A stretch of DNA of 64,000 nucleotides from assembly GCA_933228675.1 (NCBI GenBank), contig OW121744.1, forward strand, positions 98,394,526 through 98,458,525, in the 5' to 3' direction. This document shows, one piece after another, positions 44,301 to 54,999 of this stretch (position 1 is the stretch's first letter; every line of letters begins with the position of its first letter). This DNA comes from Stomorhina lunata. Taxonomy: Eukaryota > Arthropoda > Insecta > Diptera > Rhiniidae. Under the pieces are notes generated by a model that did no database searches, had not been told where the DNA came from, and saw nothing but the letters and a program-made list of their open reading frames with translations. The position numbers were made by a program, and so were the translations under genes.

Positions 44301-47300
44301 AAGTTGACGATAGAAAGATAGTTGACAATAGGAAGACTTTACTATAGACAGGTTGACGATAGGAAGACATTTCTATAGAAAAGTTGACGTTAGGAAGACA
44401 TTTTCATAGAAAAGTTGACGATAGGAAGACATTTCTATAGAAATGTTGACGATATTTTCACAGCCATAGTCTGAGTCATAGTCTAAGTCATAGTCTAAGT
44501 CATAGTCTAAGTCATAGTCTAAGTCATAGTCTAAGTCATAGTCTAAGTCATAGTCTAAGTCATAGTCTAAGTCATAGTCTAAGTCATAGTCTAAGTCATA
44601 GTCTAAGTCATAGTCTAAGTCATAGTCTAAGTCATAGTCTAAGTCATAGTTTAAGTCATAGTCTAAATCATAGTCTTAGTGATAATCTAAGTCATAGCGT
44701 AAGTCATAGTCTAAGTCATAGTCTAAGTCATAGTCTAAATCATAGTCTTAGTGATAGGCCAAGTCATAGTCTAAGTTGTTGTATAAGTTATGGCATTCTT
44801 ACTTATAGAACCATCGCAAAATGAAGGCTCATTCATTGTCCTATCCCTAAGAGCCACCGTTGAGGGATAATCATTGGGATACGCCTCTTCGCCATTAACA
44901 ATTTTCGTCTTCACAGACCAGCCACAATCACAGGGCTGCCGTTGAGCATACATTGAACAGCGGAATTGGCCATAAGAACCCTTACCGACATAGGCCATAA
45001 CCACCGAATTAAAAATAGATTTACGTACAAAAGAACCAGAGCCGCAAAATTGTTCAGAGTCTCTCAGCTCTCTGTCACCATCACCGGCGTAATAGAAAAA
45101 TTCGCTGGTGCAACCACTGGGACCCTTAAAAAGCAAAAAATGAAAATAAATAATTTTATAAATGGACGTTCTAATAAAAATACCTTGTCCAAATTAATAC
45201 TACAATTAGTAGTTACAACATAATCCTGAGGAGCTACAAATTTGTAACGACATGACGTTCCCGGAGGGTAGTATGCGGGATATTTTGGTGATTCCAGATA
45301 GGAGTAGCCTTCGTTGATATTATAGGTCCAATCGCAACCCTCGAATAGGGCAGATACCGATTGTGCACTAAAGGCGAAGAGAACAAATAAGCTGCAAAGA
45401 GCTGAAAAAGGAATTGCATTAGCGAAAAAAAACTTTTCAAAATTTTTAAAAAACTTTAAGTAAAGAATTAAGTAAAAAATATAAAGTGGCGAAATTTTAA
45501 AAAATTTAATTATTTTAGTAATTTACTTAAATTAAAATTTCTACATTAAATATTTCCAATCTTTGTAATACTTCATTTAAAATTAAAGACACTTAGAATT
45601 GAATTAAATTTAAGATGTGGTCAATTTCTTTGTGTAGTGGTGAAATTTCAAAAACTTAAAAAATTTATAAAAATAGTTTTAATCAATCTGACATTTAATT
45701 AATTTGTGAATCCAATTAATTTTATTGAATAGTGAGACCATTATAAAGTGTGGTGAATTTCAAAAAATTAATGTTATTTGAATGTTTGAAATTGAAAGAC
45801 ACTTAGAATTTAGTCATATTTGTGGTGAATTTCTTTTGATAGTGGTGAAATAAAAAAAACACTGATAACTGCTTTAAAATCCGATATGAATACTTTTAAT
45901 TAATCTTAAATAAAATTGTGTTTGTAAAAACAACCACTCTTAATGTGAGGTGTGTTGAATTTCAAAGAAGTTATTGCTTAATTTACTAAAATTTAAGGTC
46001 TCACAAAGCTCATTTTAAAACTCCTCAGTTGGTGATGATAAAATTAGCCCTCAGCTTAAGCATAAGGTTGTAAGAATCTCTATTAATTATATAAATTAAT
46101 TCGTTATCAAAATATCTTTTAAAATCATTCACTTTTTAGCAGTGGTGAATTTTTAAAAAATGTGGTGAATTTCAAAAATTGAATAAAAATTGTCTTAAAA
46201 TATATATATAAAATTTATTAAAATATCACAGAAGTGAAAATATTATAATTTTCTCTAACAAAATAACCTGCAAACATGAGAAATTTGTTTGAAAGAAGTG
46301 GTGATATTCTAAAAAAACTATGGAGATATTTAGTTTTAAAATTCAAAATAAATATTTTTAACTAATTTGTTATTGAAATATCTAATGAAATCATTCATTT
46401 TTAAGGTGTGGTGAATTTTTAAAAAGTGTGGTGAATTTCTAAAAACTTTAGTAAATTGTCTTAAAATTGTTTTTATAAAAAATTTTTTGTTTTTTAATAA
46501 AATAAAATTTACGATGCTTATCTTGAATCAGTTTGCACCTAAAATTTTTCACATATTTAATCTTTAAAACGTAATTTATTTAAATTTCATAGAATTTTTT
46601 TTAACGAAATATTTAAAATATGTAGGGAATTTGCTTAAAAAATAATTTACGATTCAAGATAAATATTAAAATCTATTTTAAAACCAATGACTTTTCAAAA
46701 GTGGTGAATTTTAATAAAGTGTGGTGAATTCCTAAAACTTGAGGAATTTACTTGCAAAATGCTTATAAACTTATAAAAAAAAACTTATCTGGTATTTAAA
46801 AGCAATAACTTTAAGGAGTGGTGAATTTTAATAAAGTGTTTTGAATTCCTTAAAAATTTGCTTGAAAACTGCTTTACGATTCAAAATAAGTTTTAAAAAC
46901 TTATCAGTTATTAAAATATATTTTTAAAGAAATAACTTTTGAGGAGTGGTGAATTTTCAATAAAGTGTGGTGAATTTTCTAAAACTTAAGGAATTTACTT
47001 GAAAAATGCTTTACGATTCAAAATAAGTATTGCAAACTTATCTGGTATTAAACTATCTCTTAAAAGTAATCACTTTTGAGGGGTGGTGAATTTTAATAAA
47101 GTGTGGCGAATTTCTAAAACTTGAGGAATAAGCATGAAAAATATTTTACGATTCAAAATAATTTTTATAAACTTATCTGGTATTGAAATATCTTTTAAAA
47201 TCCATCACTTTTTGGGAGTGGTGTATTTCCTAGAACTTAAGTAAATTGTTTGAAAATAACAAAAAAATTAGCTAAATATCACAGATGTAAGTAAATGAAT

Positions 47301-49888
47301 AGAGAGTGAATAAATTTATGTTGCTAATCTTTACTCAAATAGCAATAATTTTTGAAAATTTGAAAATTTCTTTTAACCTAACACTTTTTTGAAGCAAAGA
47401 AATTTTATGAAAATGTGGTGAATTTATAAAAATGAAAATAAATTTTGAAAATTTGTTTAAAATTCATAGAAAAAGTTAATTTCTCAAACGAAATAAATAA
47501 AGTATTTTAAGAATTCGCTTGAAAAACGCTTTATAATTCAAAATTATTATTATAAATTCATCTATAATTGAAATATATTTTAAACCCCATCACTTTTTGT
47601 GAGTGGTGAATTTTTATAAAGTGTGGTGAATTTCCTAAAACTTAAGTAAATTGTTTGAAAATAATAAAACTTTTACTTAAATATCGTAGATATAAATATC
47701 GTAGATTTAGATATTTCAACAAAATTAATTTAATACAATAATTGTTTTTAGAGAGTAATTTTTGGTAGAAAAAAGGATTTTCCGTTGCTAATCTTCACTC
47801 AAATACCAAGAATTTTCACATATTTTAATTTATTTGATAAGTTTTCAAAACGAAATTCTTTGAAAATTTAAATATTTTTTTAAACCTAAACCTTTTTTGA
47901 AGTAAAGAAATTTTACGAAAATGTGGTGAATTTATAAAAATGAAAATAAATTTTGAAAATTTGTTTAAAATTCATAGAAAAAGTGAAATATACTAAATAT
48001 TTTAAGAATTTGCTTGAAAAATACTTTAGAATTCAAAACCAATATTATAAACTAATCTGTAATTGAAATATCTTTTAAAACTCATCACTTTTAAGGAGTG
48101 GTGAATTTTTATAAAGTGTGGTGAATTTCCTAAAACTTAAATAAATTATTTAAAAATAATAGGATTTCACTCATATAAGAAATTAGATATTTGAACAAAA
48201 TTTATTCAATACCAAAACTGATTTTAGAGCGTAAATATTTCCTTGATTGAAAAAAGAATTTTCGTTGCTAATCTTCGCTCAAACACCAACAATTTTTAGA
48301 AATTTTATTTTATTTTTTTTATTTATATTCAAAAGAAAATTCTTTGAAATTTAAAAATTTCCTTAAACCTAACACTTTTTTGGGGTGGTAAAATTTAATA
48401 AAATGAGGTGAATTTATTGAAATAAAAATAAATTTCGAAATTTTTGTGGAAAAAAAAAATTTTTTGTAAACGAAATTTAGTAAATATTTAGGGTGTTTGC
48501 ATATATTTTCTTTAAATCTATTAGTTTTTTGGAGTGGTGGAATTAAATAAAATGTGGTGAATTTATAAAAATTAAAATAAATTTAAAAATTTTGTAGAAA
48601 AACACATTTTCTTAAACGAAATATAGTAAATATGTAAAAAATTTGCTTGAGAGTAGTGGTGAATTTTGAAACATCTAGGAAAAATTCTTTAGAATTCAAA
48701 ATAAATATTATAAACTAATATGCAATTGAAATATATTTGAAAATCAAACATTTTTAAGGTGTGGTGAATTTTTATAAAGTGTGGTGAATTTAAAAAAAAT
48801 TAAAATTTTCATAGAAATAAGACAAGAAATATTTGAACAACTTTAATTAAATGCGAAAACAGTTTTTGAAGAGTAAATATTTGATTGCTAGAAAATAAAA
48901 TTTCCAATATTGACTTCAGCACCAACAATTTTCAAATATTTGATATTATTTAGAAAATTTTCTTAATATTTGAAAAATTTTTGATATTATTTTTAAAACT
49001 TTCTCTATATTTGAAACGTTATTCATTCAAAATTTTTCACAGTTTTACTTTGTTTTTGATAATTTTTGTAATAGATTAAAATTTAAATTTAAGTTTATTT
49101 TCTTAGAATTTTTTTTTTTTTGAATTAACTTTTATTTCGCTTCACTTAAATTTTCTTATCACCTTTTAAATTCCACGTTACTTTCGAGCTGCTCGACAAC
49201 ATTTTCTTAAATGACACTTGAATATTTTCAATTTTAAATACTTGTACTCATTAAAAGTTAGACAATAACGCTCGTGTTTAATTTGTTATTATTCTTTTTA
49301 TTTAGTACATTTTTTTTTCATACCAAGCAAATATTAGATTTTTAATTTCAATTAAGACAAAAAAGAAAGAATTTTAGGCCAATAAACATTTTTATTTTAT
49401 TAGCAGCCACAAATATTTGCCCACAACTTCATTATAAAGATTGACAGCAAAACACGCGAATTTACTTAAACAAAGTTTGAATAACTCCCGATAACTGCTT
49501 CAGTTTGTAGCAAATGTTGCCAAAAGAAAATTAACACTTTCTTAATTTTAATACATAATTTTTATTAAACTTTACTAAATTTTAAACTATTTCAAAAATT
49601 ATCACTATTTAAAAACTAACACTTTCGCTACCAATTAATACTTGAAGCTTAAGACTATAAAATTTGGCTAATTTTTTGTGTGATTGTGTTATTTGATCAA
49701 CTGTTTTATATCAATTAAGAAATTTTATATTTGTGGTATTTATTTATATACGAGTAATTAAATAAGTTTTTTAAAATAAATAAATAATTTTTATATTGTT
49801 TTGAAATAATTAACATTTGTGCAAATACTTACAGAAATGTTAACTCAGTTTTCACCACGATAATATTGAAATCACCAACAACAAGCAT
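41349..49888 (-). CDS. Protease C: secreted CUB-trypsin serine protease
   Basis: Exons on the - strand: 45391-45184, 45124-44803, 42145-42047, 41963-41798 and 41736-41349, joined by GT-AG introns in the same phases as protease B. A proposed first exon at 49888-49833 (18 codons, donor CT/GTAAGT, ATG at 49888) joins in frame to 45391 and completes a signal peptide ending LFVLFAFSAQS, for 412 residues in all. CUB-like domain, CDCGW, then activation at K162/I163 (KIVNGEEA). Triad H206 (LTAAHC), D257 (NDIAII), S356 (CQHDSGGP). D350 equals Asp189; His354 replaces Gly193. Intron 1 (4.4 kb) and the 2.7-kb intron before the His exon are filled with repeats. The five downstream exons are secure; the first exon is tentative. 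Confidence 0.82.
42205..42430. repeat. Degenerate 6/12-bp repeat in a protease C intron
   Basis: Runs of AAAGTCAAAGTCA, AAAGCTAAAGTC and related units, an imperfect relative of the GTCATAGTC satellites, between the His exon of protease C and its 31-bp array. Confidence 0.7.
42431..44455. repeat. 31-bp minisatellite array (locus 5) in a protease C intron
   Basis: About 65 monomers of 31 bp: TTTTCTATAGAAAAGTTG plus ACGATAGGAAGAC. The left part (42431-43300) is diverged (TTTACTATAG and ATTTCTATAG variants, short deletions) and the middle (about 43320-44275) nearly homogeneous. Same period and core as the other 31-bp arrays, with its own linker. It lies wholly within an intron, so it is expected to be transcribed in protease C pre-mRNA. 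Confidence 0.95.
44456..44790. repeat. 12-bp satellite adjoining a protease C splice donor
   Basis: About 27 copies of TAAGTCATAGTC, the same unit as in intron 4 of protease B. It directly abuts the locus 5 array on the left and ends about 12 bp from the donor of the exon at 44803. Confidence 0.9.
45440..49150. repeat. Diverged long-period repeats with GTGGTGAATTT motifs in protease C intron 1
   Basis: Pairs of GTGGTGAATTT separated by about 17 bp (AGTGGTGAATTTT-ATAAAGTGTGGTGAATT) recur at about 46145, 46410, 46693, 46821, 46947 and 47083 and, with larger spacing, 47600, 48097 and 48770. Between 46690 and 47220 the period is about 126-136 bp. Other shared blocks are ATTTTACGATTCAAAATAA and AACTTATCTGGTATT. 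No coding potential. Confidence 0.75.
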
Positions 49889-49919
49889 TAAGTTTTGGAA
49901 AACAAAAGTGTTTCCATTT

Positions 49920-49925
49920 AATATA
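49920..49925 (-). promoter_or_regulatory. Possible TATA box of protease C
   Basis: TATATT on the - strand, about 35 bp before the proposed ATG at 49888. If used, the 5' leader would be only a few nucleotides, so it is weak evidence. Confidence 0.3.
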
Positions 49926-50419
49926 GGGGTATGATAAGACAGGTAGTATTTTTGCACATGAGTTGAAAACGAAATTTTACCACACTACAATCTGAAATTG
50001 AAAGATTTCAAAGAGTTTGCTTTAAAATTTAATATTCAAAATTACTAAAGAGGAACTCGGGATGGACAGCCCATCTTGAAAACAAGCGATCAGTTGAACA
50101 TTTTGACAATTATAGTAAAACAATCATTTTGTACATTACTTAAATTGATTTGTATTTAAAATATCCTTTAAAATCCTTGACTTTTAAGGTGTGGTGAATT
50201 TTTATTTAGTGTGGTGAGTTTCGAAAATTTAAAAAAAAAATTATCTAAAAATATAGAAAATTTATTTAAATAACAAAAAAGTAAAAAAAAATATTATTTT
50301 CACAAGATAAAGTAATTACATGAGAAAATTTTTTGAGAGAAGTGTTAAATCCTAAAAAAACTAAGAAAATGGTTTTAAAATTTAATATAAATCACAAATA
50401 ATTTGAAATTGACAAACAT
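49926..50419. other. Intergenic spacer
   Basis: AT-rich, includes one more GTGGTGAATTTTTAT pair near 50190. GCGATCAGTTGAAC near 50088 resembles the initiator region of protease A, but no TATA box or ORF follows. Confidence 0.5.
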
Positions 50420-51585
50420 CCCAGCAAAACTTTTCATTACCAAATAATGGGTTAAACAGCTAAACTATTGAACACGAACTACTTACTCATTCACTGTTTA
50501 AGTCATTACATTAACATGGGGATGTCATTGGAGGCAAGTACTTACCAATTGCAGAAAAGTAATGTCTTGGGTAAGCAATTGGATAACAACAACAAATTTT
50601 TTTGTTGTTGTTTTATTTAAACAAATATATTTTTGAATGAATTACAACATTTTTTTTATGATCCCATGGGGGCTCGAACCCAGACCCCTACGTCTGCTAG
50701 GCGGAGACTCTTCCACTGAGCTACTTCATATGTTGAAAAATTAGCAGTTTATAATTAATTTATACAATTTTTATTTTTAGATCCAAAATCATGTGACAAC
50801 AACTTTGTTTTTCCCTGCTTTTTTTGCTTTGTTGTAATTTTTGGAAAAATATTTTGATACGATTTTTTGATTTTAATAAACAAAAAAGAAGTTTTTTTTT
50901 AATTATTTTAAAACTTAAACAATTTAAATCTTCCCTTTTATATAAGTTTTTATATAATATTGGCTCTTACTTACTTAAATGGCCTATAGATACAATCTAT
51001 TTTCTTCGATCTTGTGCGAATATTCTTCAATTTTATAGGCCAAGTTGTGAAAAATTTTCCTCTACTTGGTCTTTCCATCCCATTTTTTATCGTTCTTATT
51101 GGACAACTCGCGGTAAATGTTAGCTCACTACGTAACGTAGTTCTTGGGATGATGTCACTAGGAGGTCAGTATCCACAGTTGAAATGAAGGATAACCAAGA
51201 TAAGTCTAGGCTTACCAAGTTAAGACCAAGCAGAACCGTTGCTTGGTATCCAATAGGTATGTAGCCTACATAATCAAAATTGACTCATAATAGTATTTTT
51301 TCATTACCGTGAGTTAGTTTTCCAAAATTTTTTTTACAGAAGGTAATGTTTATGTTTTTAAAATTCAAAAATAATTTAAAAATACATTTTTAATTAAAAA
51401 AAAATTTTTTAAAATTGTTGCTCTTGGTGGGATTTGAACCCGGGCCATTCAGTTCAACTTACCATTTTAATTACATATAAGTACTTATGTAATAACTTAT
51501 TAGTTATTCGGAGGATATGTTGTAGTCATTACAAGGTAACCAGTTACTAGAGTACTTGCCGCCACCAAAGTTTTGCTGGGATATT
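50420..51585. mobile_element. Non-autonomous DNA element with TCCCAGCAAAACTTT ends
   Basis: TCCCAGCAAAACTTT near 50421 and its inverse AAAGTTTTGCTGGGA near 51568 form perfect 15-bp terminal repeats about 1.15 kb apart. Inside are two tRNA-like pol III segments and the dispersed repeat shared with 8940-9370, so it is composite. No transposase is present. No convincing target duplication could be read. Confidence 0.6.
50662..50735 (-). other. tRNA-like (SINE-type) segment
   Basis: On the - strand, TAGCTCAGTGG (A box) and GGTTCGAGCCC (B box) lie in tRNA-like order and spacing with CCGCCTAGCAG between. The acceptor and anticodon arms do not pair well, so I call it tRNA-derived rather than a tRNA gene. 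Another B-box-like motif (- strand GGGTTCAAATCCC) lies near 51430. Confidence 0.5.
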
Positions 51586-51629
51586 AACAATAGGAATAAA
51601 TATACGGATAATAATAGAATCAATCAAAG

Positions 51630-51870
51630 GTGAACCGCCGTGGTATGGCAGATTAGTCATCCGCCTAGCATACCAGAGGCCCAAGTTCGATCCCTGGCCA
51701 GACTCACTTGAAAAAATAAATTTTCAAAAAAAAGCGGCGGTTCACCTCATAACTCAGTTAGCCACTGGTTATTGAGTATTAGGCTATATAAAACTTCTTT
51801 AACTAATGCATTTGCCGTTAGGAGCCGGCGTTAAAACGTAGGTCCCTTCAATGAGTCTAAAAAATAGAAT
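51630..51870 (+). mobile_element. tRNA-derived SINE
   Basis: GGTGAACCGCCG at about 51631 is followed by A-box TGGCAGATTAGT and B-box AGTTCGATCCC, then the inverse CGGCGGTTCACC at about 51734. A tail with GGAGCCGGCGTTAAAACGTA is a phrase I recall from fly dispersed repeats. No ORF; frames across it are not genes. Confidence 0.55.
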
Positions 51871-53470
51871 CGGATGCAAGTCATTGTCTGAGAGAAGTAC
51901 CCCTTGTTCCAATTGGAATGTTGTCGGGGAATTATTATATATATAATAGAATAAACGAAACCATCCGGGCTTGTGTAGAATATTCACCAACTGTAGAAGT
52001 TTGTACAATAATGTCCGAAACAAGATGGTCCGATTCATGAGAATTCAGAACATCTGACTCCCTAATATTTATATATTCGGGCCTATGACAGGTATGGAAA
52101 ATGCTTTCTTGATTTTGTACCAAATATAAAAACAAATTGTACCATAAACTACTATGAACCGATGAACTATTGCCAACATATTTGGAAGATTTTGCAATGC
52201 TTAGAAAAATATATTGCCTAGGGTCTAGTATGGACCGCTTGTCTCGAAATATTAAAGTGATTTTTAAATGAAGTTCTTAAATGGGATTTATAGTCAAATA
52301 CGAAGCATTTTGAACATAAGATGATACAGTCGCTTGTAGCGACCCTTTGTATTTTATTGCTTAAATTTTCTGAAATTTCAAAAAGTTGTGGCATCCTCAT
52401 TTCAATTACAGAGTTCCGGTCCTGCATAAGTACCTGAAATAATCAGCCTATTTAACCCGATTTCAATAGAAATGTCTTTAAAATTGCACTTGGACTTAAA
52501 ATCAATTCAGAGTCAATCGGAATATTATAAGTTTATCTCACACCTATTTCTTTAAGTTACAAACATCAGACCAATAGAATAGAAGGACTATTGTGCTCCG
52601 TAGCTACTTATGCAAATCAGTTTAAAGTTTTAATCTTCCAAAACTTTGTAATTGAACAGTACAAAATTAAGAATTAAAAATTGTATCAAGTAAGACATGG
52701 TAGTACCACGGTACCAAACAGTTTAAAAATGTATCAAAAAAAGTACAATTGTACCATGTTTGTCATCCCTGGTTATAATCATCGAAATTGATATCTACTG
52801 ACTTTGGCATATTTCTCTTTACAGAAGCAGGCAACGCACTTAAATGCTCAGTGAGTACCGCCAGTGGTAGAAATGCCCATGACGTACTTAGTAGCCCTCA
52901 GTGATGAGATCTTTGCTTATTTCCTCCCTTGAATTTAATATATGCTTGGCATAAGCTGGTTAATTAGTGCGCTAATGTAAGCGACAATGTCGCTTTCAAT
53001 CGCACGCTCTTGTTTGAAAAGTAAGCGACGATGTTACCTATCAACGAAGCACTCTTCTGCTCTCGCGCTCTCGTACTCTTGCTATTCCTGATGCTCTTCT
53101 GCTTAAAATGAAAATTAGAATACAATACATATACATAAATTATAGTACAATTTAAGTGGTGGTACAGTATCGGTAACAGACCCCTTTTTTAGCTTCATTT
53201 ATCGCTGGGCCTATATGAAAATAATAATTATTTCAAAACTTATAACATTCAAGGATAAGCACCAATTTAGACGGCAGAACACAATGTCAAAAAACTACTA
53301 TATCTTTAGACCAGATACTATCAGAAATTCCCTTAGGGGGCTTGCTGTTACCGATGTTAACAATGACCCGATTACAAAAGTTAAACATGAGCTATTTCTT
53401 AAAATTTGTTCTAAAGAGGGCGATGTGATCAAAAGAGTTTATCCTTCTATTAGCGCCTATTTATTTTTAG
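51871..53470. other. Non-coding or unrecognised sequence
   Basis: No credible gene. At 53215-53475 a + strand frame contains MSKNYYIFRPDTIRNSLRGL, with normal composition but no family I recognise; it runs out of frame into transposase remnants. A short inverted repeat AAGCGACA/TGTCGCTT lies near 52980. Confidence 0.4.
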
Positions 53471-53475
53471 CGAAT

Positions 53476-53933
53476 GCATCCTCAACGTGTCACTGTGTGG
53501 TGTGGTTTTTGGGCTGGAGGAATTATTGGACTTTTTTTTATGAAAAGTCAATGGTGTTCGGTATCGTGAAATGATAACCAGTTTTTTCTTGCCTATAATT
53601 GAAGAAATTAATGTGGAGGGCATGTAGTTTCAACAAGATGGCGCCACTTGTCATACAGCCAGAGAAACAATTCAATTGCTACATCAGTCATTTCCCGGTC
53701 GTGTTATTTCGCGTTTTGGAGACCAGAATTGGTCGACTAGGTCGTGCGATTTAACACCTAAAGATTTTTTTCTTTGGGGTTTTTTGAAGTCGATGGTTTA
53801 CGCGAATAAGCCGACAACGACTCAAATACCGCAGTATTTATGCAAAAAGGTCATTGAAAATTTCATTAAAAGATCGCGTGTGTGCCAGCAAAGCCGCGGC
53901 GGCCATCTGCACGATATCTTGTTCCATACATAA
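53476..53933 (+). pseudogene. Second decayed DD41D transposase remnant
   Basis: A C-terminal transposase fragment read in more than one frame: HPQRVTVW and GFWAGGIIG, then FQQDGATCHTA, CDLTPKDFFLWG and DILFHT at the end. The second-to-third Asp spacing is again 41. It contains a frameshift near 53540 and a stop near 53625, and it lacks the N-terminal DNA-binding half and the first catalytic Asp. It is related to, but clearly diverged from, the copy at 9496-10559. Confidence 0.8.
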
Positions 53934-54222
53934 CCTCATTCTGTCTACTTTACGATGTAATAAAGTTTCACGACTTTTTTTAATATCTGTGTTTTACTTA
54001 AAATTTAAAAATTGCGTTCTAGTTGGAACACCCTTTTATTATAGAAACATTTTTAAAAACTGAATGTCTTGGCCGGGAAAAAACTTAAGGTATAATAATC
54101 ATAAATCCCAAGAAGGCAATCCAAACTGGTTTACGGCCACATAGATCGTACGTTTATTACATTGACACACTAAAAATCGGAGTCTGCAGATAGAAGATCG
54201 CCACTATACTTCGTATATATAT

Positions 54223-54999
54223 TTATACACTTCACCACCATAGGTAAAAGGGTATTATAAGTTTGTGCTGATGTATGTAACGCATAGAAATATTTGTCTT
54301 AGACCCACCTTTTAGTATAGGAATAGGCTTAGAATCACTTTCTGAGTCGTATGGCGATGTCAGTCCGTCCGTACGTCTGAGTGGACCCCAATATAATCAA
54401 AGTACCGGTCGCAATTCTAAAAATAATTTAATTAAATTTGGCGTAGATTATTTTTTGACATTGGGACCATGGCTATTGAAATTCGTCAAAATTGGTCCAT
54501 TATTTCTGGTACCTCCCATAGGCTCCAATTCCCGGAATTGATATTTTTGATACAAATATCAATATTTTTTGATGAAAATGAAACAGGTACTGCTTATGTT
54601 AGCCAAAATCACTATACCAAATTTCGGTGAAATCGATCCACATTTGATCATAGCTCCCATACAGACTGTGCTATCAAAACGCACTAATTGCGACAAAAAT
54701 CACTAAAACACCTGTAAATCTGAAGATAATGAAAATTTTTAGTTTATTTTTTTGCATAATTTTTATAAAAACTGTAATCAATTTGCAAAATTTCGAGATA
54801 ATCGGTCCACATTTGACCCTAGCTCTCATATAAGTCCAAATGACGGAAACAGCTTAAATATATAAGTTTTAAGAAAATTTTTGTATGATGGCAAAATTTA
54901 GCAAATATTTGTCTTTATACAGGAAAAAGAACACCTTTGACCTTAGTGGTGAAGGGTATCGTATGGTCGGGCTTGACCGACTGTAACACTTTCTTAACT
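54223..54999. repeat. Dispersed fly repeat, copy 1
   Basis: Starts near ACACTTCACCACCATAGG, includes TTTGTGCTGATGTATGTAAC and GTCCGTCCGTACGTC, repeated phrases of the type GGTCCACATTTGACC, and ends GGTGAAGGGTATCGTATGG then GTCGGGCTTGACCGACTG. The same parts occur in the same order at 58131-58940. No ORF of its own; frames are fortuitous. Confidence 0.75.

Noticed and set aside
50662..50735. Functional tRNA gene on the - strand
   Set aside because: A and B boxes are good but acceptor and anticodon arms do not pair; it fits a tRNA-derived SINE better.
53215..53475. A possible gene with MSKNYYIFRPDTIRNSLRGL
   Set aside because: Normal-looking composition but short, no recognisable family, and it runs out of frame into transposase debris.
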